Shown piece by piece: positions 50,011-61,000 of a stretch of DNA of 64,000 nucleotides. Both the position numbers and the translations under genes were made by a program. The notes under the pieces were generated by a model. The model was given only the letters and a program-made list of their open reading frames with translations, made no database searches and was not told where the DNA came from. The first letter of the stretch is position 1; the number at the start of each line of letters is the position of its first letter. This DNA comes from Solirubrobacter pauli (GTDB taxonomy: Bacteria > Actinomycetota > Thermoleophilia > Solirubrobacterales > Solirubrobacteraceae): NCBI RefSeq assembly GCF_003633755.1, contig NZ_RBIL01000001.1, positions 3,705,426 to 3,769,425 of the forward strand. The letters run 5' to 3'.

Positions 50011-50651
50011 GGATCGTCGTGGTCGACGACCACCACCTGTTCCGCGCGGGCGTGCGCGCGGAGCTCGCGCCGCACCATGAGGTGGTGGGCGAGGCGGGCA
50101 CGCCGGCCGAGGCCGCGGCGGTGATCGCCGAGACCGCGCCCGACGTCGTCCTGCTCGACGTGCACCTGCCCGACGGCGGCGGCGTCGCGGTCCTCGAAGC
50201 CCTGCAGGCGGCCGAGGCGCCGCCCAAGGTCCTGGCGCTGTCGGTGTCCGACGCCGCCGAGGACGTCGTGCCGATGATCCGCGCCGGCGCGCTCGGCTAC
50301 GTCACCAAGACGATCGACACGAGCGAGCTGCTCGACGCGCTCGCGACGGTCGCCGCCGGCGACGCGTACTTCAGCCCGCGGCTGGCCGCGTTCGTGCTGC
50401 AGGCGTTCTCGGCGCCCGCGCCGCCGAAGTCCGAGCTGGAGGCGCTCACGCCACGCGAGCGGGAGGTCCTGCATCACCTCGCCCGCGGCTACGCCTACAA
50501 GCGGATCGCGGCGCGGCTCGGGATCAGCGACCGCACGGTCGAGACGCACGTGGGCAACGTCCTGCGCAAGCTCCAGCTCACCTCGCGGCACGAGGTCAGC
50601 CACTGGGCGGCGACGCGCGGCCTCGTCACCGACGACGAAGAGGCTCCTTAA
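50007..50651 (+). CDS. LuxR/NarL-type response regulator
   Basis: A 214-residue regulator. Receiver domain: RIVVVDDHHLFRAGV with the acidic pair DD, phosphoacceptor Asp in DVVLLDVHLPDGGG, and Lys in GYVTKTID. The C-terminal LuxR HTH starts at LEALTPREREVLHHLARGYAYKRIA and includes SDRTVETHVGNVLRKLQL. The cognate kinase is directly upstream with ATGA overlap. A strong hairpin 6 bp past the stop ends the operon. Confidence 0.93.
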   Translation: MRIVVVDDHHLFRAGVRAELAPHHEVVGEAGTPAEAAAVIAETAPDVVLLDVHLPDGGGVAVLEALQAAEAPPKVLALSVSDAAEDVVPMIRAGALGYVTKTIDTSELLDALATVAAGDAYFSPRLAAFVLQAFSAPAPPKSELEALTPREREVLHHLARGYAYKRIAARLGISDRTVETHVGNVLRKLQLTSRHEVSHWAATRGLVTDDEEAP

Positions 50652-50657
50652 CGGCGA

Positions 50658-50687
50658 CCGGCCCCGCTCGGGAGAGTGCGGGGCCGG
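50658..50687 (+). terminator. Terminator hairpin after the PspC two-component operon
   Basis: CCGGCCCCGC - 10-base loop - GCGGGGCCGG: a perfect 10-bp stem. It lies between the response regulator and a convergent BrkB gene, with about 80 bp of further sequence in which I see no gene. Confidence 0.65.
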
Positions 50688-50767
50688 ATAAGCCGGGGTA
50701 TTGAGGGGAGGGTGAGCCCGGCGAGAGGGGGGTTTGTCGGGCTCAATCCCTACATCGGGCAGCGCTG

Positions 50768-51652
50768 TCAGAACCTTGAGGCTGTTTTCGAGCTTCCGAC
50801 AATTGTCGAAAAAGTGACGTCGCCGTCGGGCAGTCGCGACCACTCCGACGCGTACTCGGCGCCGAACACGAGGATCATCGAGACGGCGTAGACGAAGATC
50901 AGCAGCGCCATCAGCGCGCCGAGCGAGCCGTAGAGCGCGCCGAAGTCCGCGAGGTGCTCGAAGTAGATCTCCAGCGCGCCGCGGGTGACGCTGATCAGCA
51001 GGGCGGCGACGACCGCCCCGGGCCAGATCTCCCTGGTCTTGGGCCGCGGGCTCGGCAGCACGCGGTAGAGGAACAGCACGACCGCGACCGTGAAGGCGAA
51101 CGGCAGGACGTCGCCGACCAGGTCGAGCGCCCAGCCCGCGTCGCCGAGCCAGTCGGCGGCCTCGCGCGTCGCGCTCAGCGAGACGCTGAACACGAGCACC
51201 GTCGACGCCCCGAGCACGAGCGCGAGGTCCAGCGCCTTGCGACGGACGAGCGGCGGGCGCGTGTCGATGTCCCACGCCTGGTTGATCGCGTGCCGCAGCG
51301 CACCCATCACGCCGCTCGCGGCGACGAGCAGCAGCAGGACCGAGACCGGTCCGAGCCGGCCCGTGTTGTCGAGCGCGTCGCCGACGGTCGACTCGAGGCG
51401 CGCGCGGTCCGCGTCCTGCGAGAGCGGCACGTTCTCGAACACGGCCAGCACGACCCGCCTGCGGATGTCGGCGTCCTCGAAGAACAGGCCGAATCCGCCG
51501 ACCAGCAGCATCGACAGCGGGACGAACGACAGCACCGCGAAGAACGCGATCTGCGCCGCGTCGCGGTGGCCGCGATCGTCGACGAACTCCACGCACGCGC
51601 GCTTGAGCGTGAGCAAGGCGCGGGCGGTGATCCGGCGAACGGCGGGTGGCAT
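50768..51652 (-). CDS. YihY/BrkB family membrane protein
   Basis: About 294 residues with six membrane helices. AQIAFFAVLSFVPLSMLLVGGFG, AASGVMGALRHAINQAWDID and PRPKTREIWPGAVVAALLISVTRG hold the family motifs (shown in parts). The family was once called ribonuclease BN; it is a membrane protein of unclear transport role. Start MPPAVRRITARALLTLKRA at 51652 is chosen because the family begins with such an amphipathic helix; in-frame ATGs at 51751 and 51748 would overlap the divergent small gene. Confidence 0.85.
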   Translation of the reverse strand: MPPAVRRITARALLTLKRACVEFVDDRGHRDAAQIAFFAVLSFVPLSMLLVGGFGLFFEDADIRRRVVLAVFENVPLSQDADRARLESTVGDALDNTGRLGPVSVLLLLVAASGVMGALRHAINQAWDIDTRPPLVRRKALDLALVLGASTVLVFSVSLSATREAADWLGDAGWALDLVGDVLPFAFTVAVVLFLYRVLPSPRPKTREIWPGAVVAALLISVTRGALEIYFEHLADFGALYGSLGALMALLIFVYAVSMILVFGAEYASEWSRLPDGDVTFSTIVGSSKTASRF

Positions 51653-51734
51653 CGGCAGCGCTTCTGCCCGGACACCCGTCGAGTCAGTCGCGCTCGTCTC
51701 AGCGCCGGGACGCGCGCGCCCGATGGATGGGTGA

Positions 51735-52025
51735 ATGAGCCTCAACATCAACGGCTCCAGCCTCGCCCCGGCGCGTTACACACCGCCGACGCCGCCCGCG
51801 GCGCAGGAGCTCACGGCGCGCGACATGGCCGCCGCCACGCGCATCGGCCTCCAGGCCGTGCCCGTCCGCAACAACGACCCGGTCACCGCCGCCGCCAAGC
51901 GCGAGAAACGCGGGGACACGGACGACGAGAAGCAGGCGGCCGAGGACACGGACCGCCTCGACATGCTGCGCCTGCTCGCGTTGCGCCGCGACATCGCGGC
52001 GGTGCTCGACGACCGGGACGGATGA
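51735..52025 (+). CDS. Small hypothetical protein
   Basis: A 96-residue hydrophilic protein with no signal peptide. The N-terminal third is Pro/Ala-rich (APARYTPPTPPAAQEL); the rest is charged and probably helical (AAAKREKRGDTDDEKQAAEDTDRLDMLRLLALRRDIAAVL, shown for its composition and not longer than needed: KREKRGDTDDEKQ, LRLLALRRDI). I do not recognise a family. Codon use fits its neighbours. The TGA stop lies inside the 15-bp stem of a strong hairpin. Confidence 0.5.
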   Translation: MSLNINGSSLAPARYTPPTPPAAQELTARDMAAATRIGLQAVPVRNNDPVTAAAKREKRGDTDDEKQAAEDTDRLDMLRLLALRRDIAAVLDDRDG

Positions 52026-52049
52026 ACGGGCCGGGCCCGTTCATCCGTC
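52017..52049. terminator. Bidirectional terminator with a 15-bp perfect stem
   Basis: GACGGATGAACGGGC - CGG - GCCCGTTCATCCGTC. The first arm contains the stop codon of the small gene on the left; the giant secreted protein gene ends 10 bp to the right on the other strand. It is the longest perfect hairpin in the window and is well placed to end both. Confidence 0.75.
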
Positions 52050-52058
52050 ACCGGCGGC

Positions 52059-55000
52059 TCAGCGGCGCAGCGTGAAGGCGAAGCTCGCGCCGGTCGCTCC
52101 GGCGGCCTTCGCGGTCACCTTCACCCGCGTGGTCGCCGTTCGCGGCCTGCCGACCTTCACCGTCACCTTCACGGCGCCGTCGCGGTCGGCGGTGAAGCGG
52201 CCGCTGCGCGGCTTGAACGCGCCCCGCTTCGTGGACGCGAGCGTCCAGGTGCCCTTCGCGCCGGCGGGGGCCTTGAAGCGCAGCACGAACGTGCCGTTGC
52301 GGCTCAGCTTGACCCGCTTCGCGCTGCCCTTGAACGTGATCGCGCGGCTCGGCATCGGCGTCGGCACCGCCGTGGGGGCGGGCGACGCGGGCGTCGGGGT
52401 CGGGAGCGCGGTGGCCGGCGTCTGCGGTGTCGGTGAGGGCGTGGGCGTCACCGTGACGCCGGTCGCGCTGACCCGCACGGGCGCCGAGAGCGCGATCGCG
52501 CCGGCCGCGCCGTCGCTCAGCGCGCGGACGCCGAGCCGGATCTCCCCCTCCGCAAGGCCGTCGAGCACGGCCGAGCGCGCCTGCGGCCCGACGTCCACGC
52601 TGCGGCCGCCTGCGCTGATCCGGTAGCCGGAGATCGGCGCGGCGCCCGCGGGCGCCTCCCACTCGACGACGGCACGGCCGGCACCGTCCGCGCGCGCGAC
52701 CACATCGCGCGGGACGCTCGCCGTCACGGGCACCGGGGCGCCCGCGTTGCGGAACGTCGTGGCGGCGCGGTCCGCGCCCTGGTCGGGATCGCACGCGTCG
52801 CCCTCGAAGTCGCCGTCGCGGTCGGCCTGCCCCGGGTTCGCCACGAGCGGGCAGTTGTCGTCGTCGTTGGCGACGCCGTCACGGTCTGCGTCGGCGCGCG
52901 GCCCGTCCAGCGGGTCGCCGTCGCAAGCGTCTGCGAGGCCGTCGCCGTCGACGTCCGTGCCTTCGGCGCACGCCTTCGTGCCGCCCACGAGCACGGGCGC
53001 CATGTCGACGCGGTCGGGCCCGTCCCAGACCGTCAGCGTGTGCAGGCCGGACGCGGTCGACGCGCCGAGCAGCAGCGGGATCTCGGCTTTGCCCTTCGCG
53101 TCCGTGCGTGCCGTGCCGACGACGCTCGCGAGCGGGTCGATCGTGACCCGCAGCGCCGTGTTCGCGGGCGCCCCGGTGACGGCGAGCGTGCCGGTGCCCG
53201 ACGGGATCAACACCGGTTGGTTCTCGACCGGGCCGCGCACCACCGATTCGGCGAGCGGCGTCGCGTCCGCGGACCGCGCGGCCACGCGCTTGGCCGGCGC
53301 GGGCGAGGCCTCGTTCGGGTTGTCGCCGAGCGTGTCGCGCCACTTCGCCGAGGTCAGGCCGTAGAGCTGCCCGTGGCCGTCGGCGTTGGGGTGGAAGGAC
53401 TCGTTGCCGATCAGGCCGATCTTGTCGTCGCCCAGCGCGAAGCCGTGCACGTACGGGCTGTCGGTGCAGATCGCATGGCCGTTGAAGCTGTCGACCGAGT
53501 CGAACAGGTGCGTCCTGCTCATGTCCGACGCCCACGCGAGGTTGCTGTTGAGCTGCGGCAGGAAGTCCGTCGCCACCCACAGGCGCTCGGGCAGCGTCAG
53601 CGTCAGCGCCTGCCGCAGGGACAGCAGGTCGACGACCCCCGCCGCGGGCGTGCCGAACAGCAGCGAGAGGATGCCCGTCTCGTGGTTGAAGTCCGAGAGC
53701 GCCATCGAGATGCTCAGCGACCCGCACGTGTCCGGCTGCGGGCGGAACGGGTCCATGTAGTTGATCTGGTAGACCTCGGCCCGCGGCACCCGCTGGCGGA
53801 TCACGCTCGTGGCCGAGCCGACGTCGGCGCCGACCTGCGTGAGCTTGCCGATCATGCTGTCGCGCCACCACTTCATGCCGGCGGCGTACGGCCCGGGCTT
53901 CGAGCGCGTGCAGTCGAGCGCGGTGCACATCATGATCACGTTCGAGAAGCCCGCGTTGTTGCCGCCGATCGACACGAACACGAGGTCGATCGTGTCCCAC
54001 TCGGCGGCGGTGAGCTTGTCGAACTGGGGCGTCTTGTCGCCGTCGCTCGCCTCGTCCCAGAAGTTCCCGGTGACCGCCCCCGAGCAGGCCAGGAACGCGA
54101 TCCAGTCACCTTCCGGCCGGCCCTGCTGGAACACGGGGTCGAACAGCGCCAGGCCGGAGACGAGCGTGCTCGCGAGCCGCGCCGGCCACGTATTGGGGGA
54201 GCGGTGGCAGAGGTTCTTGGTCGCCTTGTCGTGGTTGTCCGTGCCCGGCAGGTAGCCGTACGCGCCCTCACCCGAGATGTAGGAGTCGCCCATGATCACC
54301 GCGCGCACGAAGCCGTCGCAGTTCGTGTCGCCCCGCTGGTTGACGACCAGCTTGGCCTCGGCGGTCTGGCCGCCGGCGGCGAGGTGGGCGGTGACGGTGA
54401 GCTCGGTGCCGTCCTCGGTGATCGGGAACGTGCCGACCGTGACCGTCGTGTCCACGTCGTTGCCGGACACGGCCTTGGTCACCTTGCCGCCGCTCCAGCT
54501 GACGTCGATCGTGGAGAAGTCGATGTCCGGGTCGTAGGCGGAGATCTCGAGCAGGCCGCCGTTGGCCGCGCAGGCGTCCTCGACGTTGGTGATCTCCACC
54601 GTCGGCTGGGTCGCGGTGCCGTCCAGGACCGCGGACGTGGGGTGGCGCAGCACGAGCCGCTGCGGCGTGACCGTGGAGAGCGCGATCTCCTTCGCGCCGC
54701 CCGTGTTGGCCAGGTACGTCTTGGTCGTGCCCGCGGGGACGGACACGATCGGCTCGGAGCCGAACTCGGTCGTGCGGTCCGGCGCGCCGTACGCCTGGTA
54801 GCCCGTGGCCCCGGGAACGGCCTGCCACCTGAGCACGGTCACCGAGCCGCGGTTCACCGCTTCGAACGTCGGGGCCTGGCTCACCGGCTGCACGGTCGGG
54901 TGCGTGCCGATCGCGCTGCCGCCGTCCGAGCTGTCGCCGGCGGCCTGCGCGACGAAGCTCTCCGCGAGGTTCACGGTGCCGGTCGGCTCCGGGACGATGA

Positions 55001-58000
55001 TGAAGTCGTCGTCGGTGTCGCTCGCGCTGTCGGGGAACCACGTCTCACCGGGAGCGATGCTCGCCGCCGTCCACGAGCGCATCTGGCGCGGCTGCGGGAC
55101 GTAGCCCTGCGCACCCTCGGTCGGGATCACCAGCGCGGCGTTGCTGATCGTGACCGGCGAGACGTTGCGGATGCCGACCCGGACGTGGCCGGGGTAGCGG
55201 TCGGTGAACGTGTCGTCGGCGCTGACCGCGATCTGCATCGCCGACCCGCCGTAGACGCGGATCGGGTCCGCGAGCCGCGCCTCGAGCACGACCGGCAGGT
55301 CGATCGGCTTCAGCGTGCCCGTGTAGCGGGCGCGCGGCTCGTGGCTGCCCTCGCTGTCCCCGCGGACGATCCAGCGCGTGGCCGCGTCGCCGCCGCCCGG
55401 GATGTCCGGGAGGCGCACGCTCGACTGCTGCGCCGCTGCGGTCGGCGCCAGCGACAGGCCCGCCGGGAGGTCGAGCGAGGCGGTGCCGTCACGGAGCGTG
55501 AACTCCGGCCCGGCGAGGTTCTGCACGACCATCGAGATCTCGAAGAACTCCTTCAAGAAGCCGGTGCGGGCCGGAATGACGATCCACTGGAGCAGCGGCA
55601 CGCCGCCCTGGAAGCTGCCGGTCACGTACGTGCCGCCGCCTCCACCGCATGAGGACTGCGCGCCGCTGCCGCCGCAGCCGTAGAGGCCGTTCGAGGAGAC
55701 CGCGCCGCTGACCGAACGGTCGACGCCGTTGACCGCGATGTGCGCGGTGAACGAGTACACCTCGCGGTTGCCCGGGTCGTCCGGGTTGATGCCGGCGGCG
55801 ACGATCTCGTCGCGGCTCAGGCGCTTGGAGGTGAGGCCGGCACTCGCGACCTCACCGGGCTCGAGGCTGATCTCGGCCGTGCCGATGCCGCCGGACACGG
55901 TCGCGGTGCCGGTGCCGGGGCGCATGTTCGGGGCCCACGCGTACAGCGTGTGCTTGCCGTTCGGCAGGCCCGCAAGACGCGCGCGGCCGTCGCCGCCGGT
56001 GACCGCGGCGATGCGCGTCCCGTCGGCGAGGATCGCGAGCACGTCAGCGCCCGCGATGGGGCTGCCGCCGGACACCACGCGCGCGGTCACGGCCGGGGCC
56101 GGCTCGATCACGGTGACCTTGGCGCTGTCCATGCTCGTCTCGCCGCCGGCCGTGATCTCGAGCGTCGCCTTTGCGTCGCCCGCGTGCGCGAAGGTGTGGT
56201 TGACGACGGCGCCGTCGCGGACGGTGCCGTCCGAGAACGTCCAGCGGTAGCGCTCGATGCCGACCGCCGGCCGTGAGCCGCGCGCGTCGAACGTGAGCCG
56301 CGTCCCGGCCTCGGCGACGCGGTCGTCGCCCGCATCGGCGGCGAGCGCCTCGGCCAGGCGCGCCGTCACCGGCAGGGTCGCCGTGGTCTGCGCCGTGCCG
56401 TCGCTGACCGTCACGGTCACCGGGTGCGCGGCGGCGGTCGTGTAGACGTGGGCGATCGGGCCGACCGGAAGCGCTCCGGTCGTCCAGGCCCCGTCGCCGA
56501 AGTCCACGCGGAACGTGAGCGGGTCGCCATCGGCGTCGGTCGCGGCGACGCTCGCGCGCACGGTCAGCGGCAGCGCGCCGTCGGTGCGGTCGAGCGTGAG
56601 CGTGGGCGTGGCGGGCGCGGTGTTGACGACGGTCCAGGTGCGGATCGCGGTGCCGGCGTTGCCGGCGCTGTCGCGCTGGACGACCTCGAGCGTGAGCTCG
56701 CCGGTCGGCAGCGGGTTGACGAGGGCGAGCGCCCAGGCGCCGTTGATCCCGACCACGTCCTGCTGGAGCACGAGCTGGTCGCCGCGCCTGACGCGCACGA
56801 CGGCGCGCGGCTCGTCGCCCGCGAGCGTGCCGAGCTTGCCGCGCAGCGTCGGGCGCGTCGTGGTGGTGCCGTCCGCGGGCGTCTCGATCGTCGGGATCGG
56901 CGCGGTCCGGTCACCCGCCACGGGCAAGCCCGAGGCGGTGAAGTGCGCCGCGACGGTGGCGGCGTCGAGCGCACGCGGGTACAGCGCCAGCTCGTCGTAG
57001 GCGACGCTCGTGTTGTCGACCACGCGCGCGGCCGTGAACCAGCCGTCGGCGGCCGGAAGCGCGCCGGGCGCGGAGGCGACCGCCTCGCCGTCGAGGTAGA
57101 GCGTGAGCGTCCCGTCGGCCTGCGCGATCGCGTAGTGGTGCCACCGGCTGTCCGTCAGGCTACGCCCGTCGGCGGCCGGCAGGGCCAGCCGCGTGGTGCC
57201 GACGACCACCGCGCGGTCCTCGAAGCGCAGCATCGTGTCCTGCTGGGCGAGCAGCGTCGCGCCCGGGCCGGAGGCGCTGACGAACGCCTCGACCGTGCGG
57301 TCACCGCTCGGGAGGTCGGTCGCCGGCCATAGCTGCACGAGGTCGACGGAGCCCCAGCTGTCGACGCCCGCCAGTGCGCGGTCGTCGTCGCCGGTGATCG
57401 CGCCCGTGTATGTGCGCTGGAGGTTCGAGTACGGGTAGGTGCCGTGGCGGCCGTGGCCCGAGCTGTCCGCCGCGACCGTGCCGTTGCGCTCGCCGAGGCG
57501 CCAGTACAGCGCCGGAGCGGCGTCGGTGACGGCGCCGGCGTAGGTCGTGGTCGCGCCCAAGAGCGTCGCGGGGCGTTCGCTCTCGCGGCCCGCGCCGTAT
57601 TCGTTCACGCCGCGCACCTTGATCGCGTAGGCGCCGGAGGGGAGGCCCGTGATCGTCGCGCCGGTCGCGGTGGCCGAGGTGGCCTGCGCACCGCGCAGCG
57701 TCCCGCCCTGCCAGGCCTCGACGACGTAGCCCGTCGGCGCGGGCGTGCCGCCCGCGGTCCAGCTCACCGTGACGGCGTTGGCGCCGGCGGTGGCCGCGAC
57801 GCCGCTCGGCGGCTGCGGGCGCCCGTTGCCGGACGCCTCGAAGTGCGCGGCGATCCGGGCGGCGCTGAGCGCGCGCGGGTAGATCGCGATCTCGTCGAAG
57901 CCCGACGTCCCGATCCCCTGCGGCGCGGCCGCCGCCGTCAGCCAGCTGCCCTCGACGTTGGCCGGCACGGGCACGGTCGCCGTGCCGACCGGCTCGCCGT

Positions 58001-61000
58001 CGAGGTAGGCGATGGCGGTCTCGCCCGCGAGGGTGACCGCGACGTGGTGCCAGATCCCGTCGGTCAGCTGTCGGCGGTCGCCGGCGGCCAGCTCGATCCG
58101 CGTCCCGGAGACGACGATCGCGCGCGTGTCGATCTCCACGGCGAAGTCGCCGTAGGCGATCGGGCGGATCCCCGGGCCCGAGCCGCGGAACCACGCCTCG
58201 GCGGTGCGGTCGCCGTCCGGCAGGCCCGTCGCGGGGCGGTCGATCGTCGTCCGCAGCCACGACTGGTAGCCGTAGCTGAAGCCGCCGTCGGGGTCGCCGG
58301 GAAGCGCACCCGCGCCGGCGTAGGGCGCGAAGTCCTGCCAGGTGGTGCCCGTCCGGCCATGGCCGGAGGCGTCGGCGACGACCGTGCCGCCGCGCTCACC
58401 CAGGCGCCAGTGCAGGGCGGGCTCGTCGGCGGCGACGGCCGACGCGTAGGTGGTCGCGGCGCCCGGGACCGTGAGCTGCAGGGACTTGGGCGCACCCGGG
58501 CCGAAGCCGTTGACCGCGCGGATGCTGACGGTGGTGGTGCCGGCGGGGATGCCGCCGAGCACCATCTCGGTGGCCGTCGGGCGGACGATCTGCGCGAGTC
58601 CGGGCGCCTCCACCAGGTAGTGCTCGACCGCGAGCTGGCCGGCGGGTGCGCCGCCGGTCGGCGCGGGCCAGCGCAACGTGACCCGGTTCTGGCCGACGGT
58701 TCCGGTCGCGTCCGGCGTCGGCGCAAGGGCGTTGCCGGAAGCGGCGAAGTGGGCGGCGACGGTCGCGGCGTCCAACGCGCGCGGGAAGAGCGCGAGCTCG
58801 TCGAAGCGCGCTTCGGCGTAGGCCGGGGCGCGCGCGGCGCGGAGGTCTCCGTCGGTGGTCGTGTTGAGGGTGCGCGCGACCGTGCCGAGCGGCGCGCCGT
58901 CGAGGTAGGCGGTGATCGTGCCGTCGTCGTAGGTGACCGCGACGTGGTGCCAGCGGTCGTTGGTGAGCGTGCGCGGGTCGCCCGCCGGCAGCGCGATGCG
59001 CTCGCCGGACACCACGATCGCGCGTTCCTCGACGTCGACGGTGAAGTCGCCGTACTCGATCACGCGCGCGCCGGGCTGCGTGGCGTGCACCCACGCCTCG
59101 ACGGTGCGGGCGCCGGCCGGGAGCCCCGCGGCGCGCGGGAGGCGCGCGAGCGTGGTGCCGCGCCAGGACCAGGTGCCGCTGACGCTCCCGGAGCCGTCGT
59201 CGTCGCCGACGAGCGCGCCGTCGGCGGGCAGCAGGCGGTCGAGCCCGCGGTACGCGTCACGGCCGTGACCGGACAGGTCGGGGACGATCGTGCCGCCCTG
59301 GTCGCCGAGCCGCCAGTAGAGCGCGGGCTGGTCCGCGAGCAGGCGCGCCGGGAACGTGTCGGCCGCGCCGGTGACGTCGGCGTCCACGGCCACGACGACG
59401 CTCTGGCCGTACGCGTTCAGCGCGCGCACGCGCAGCTCGTAGCGGCCGGGGGTGAGCCCGGTGAGGTCGAGGCTCGACTCGCTCCCGGACGTCACGCGCG
59501 CGGCCTGGAGCACGCCGCCGCGGCGTGCCTCGACGAGGATGTCGTCCACGAACGGCAACTCCGGAGGCGCCGTCCAGCGCACGGTCACGCGGTTGGTGCC
59601 GGGCGTCGCGGCGACGCCGGCGAGCTCGCCGGGCGCGCGGTGGCCGGAGGCGACGAAGCGGGCGGCGATCGTGGCGGCGTCGAGCGCCCGCGGGTAGAGC
59701 GCGAGCTCGTCGAGCCCGACGGCGCCCTCGACGGGCGCGCGGCCGGCGGTCAGCTCGGCGGTCGCCGGCGAGTCGAAGTCGGCGGCGGCGGTGCCCAGCG
59801 GCGCGCCGTCCAGGTACGCGGTGAGCGTGCCGTCGGCGTAGGTGACCGCCACGTGGTGCCAGCGGTCATCGGTCAGCCGCCGGGCGTCGCCGGCGGGAAG
59901 CGGGATGCGGTGACCGGACACGACGACCGCGTACTCCTCGACCGCCACCGTGAAGTCGCCGTAGTGGATCACGCCGGTCCCGGCGGTGTCGGCGCGCACC
60001 CACGCCTCGACCGTGCGGTTTCCGGTCGGGAGCCCCGAAGCGGCCGGGGCCCGGATCAGCTCGTACGGCGCCTCGCTCCAGCCGCCCTCGACGATCAGCG
60101 CGCCGTCCGGGTCGTCCACGAGCGCGCCGGCCGTGGGCCAGTATCCGCTGGGCCCGCCCTGGTAGACGGCGCCCGTGTCCGTGCCGGACAGGTCGCCCAC
60201 GCGCCGGCCGCTGTCCCCCAGGCGCCAGTACAGGGCGGGGGCGGCGTCGACGATCGCGCTCGCGTAGGTCGCGGGCTCACCGGCGACGGTCGCCTCGAGC
60301 GTGCTCGTCGGACCCTCGCCGTAGGCGCCGACCGCGTGCAGCGTGACCCGCGTGACGCCCGCCGGCAGCCCGCTCAGCTCGGTGCCCCACGCGCGCGGCG
60401 CGCTGCGGGCCGTGGTGGACTCGATCGGCGGGCTGGCGGTGAGCGTGCGCCGCGCCCGCAGCGTCTCGCCCTGCCAGGCCTCCACCACGTACTCGTCGGC
60501 GATCGCCTGGTCGCGCGGATGGGTGCCGCCGACCGGGTCATAGTCGACCGTGATCCGGTTCTGCCCGGCGCGTGCGGAGAACCCGGTGATCGCCGCCGGG
60601 CGCCCGTTGCCGGACGCCTCGAAGTGCGCGGTGACCGCGGCGGCGTCGAGCGCGCGCGGGTAGACCGCCAGCTCGTCGTACGCCGCCCCGTAGACCGTGG
60701 GGTGCGCGGCGGTGAACGACCCGCTCGTGTCGGTGACGAGCTCGGTCGCGACCGGCTCGCCGACCGGAGCGCCGTCCAGGTATGCGCGCAGCGCGGTGCC
60801 GTCATAGGTCACGACGACGTGCCGCCAACGCCCGTCGTCCAGCTCGCGCCGGTCTCCGGGCGCGAGCGCGAACCGCTGCCCGCCGGCCAGGATCGCGCGC
60901 TGCCCGAGCTCGACCGTGAAGTCGCCATAGCCGAGCAGCCGGGTCCCCGGACCGTACGTGCGCACCCACGCCTCGACGGTGCGCGCCCCGGTCGGCAGGC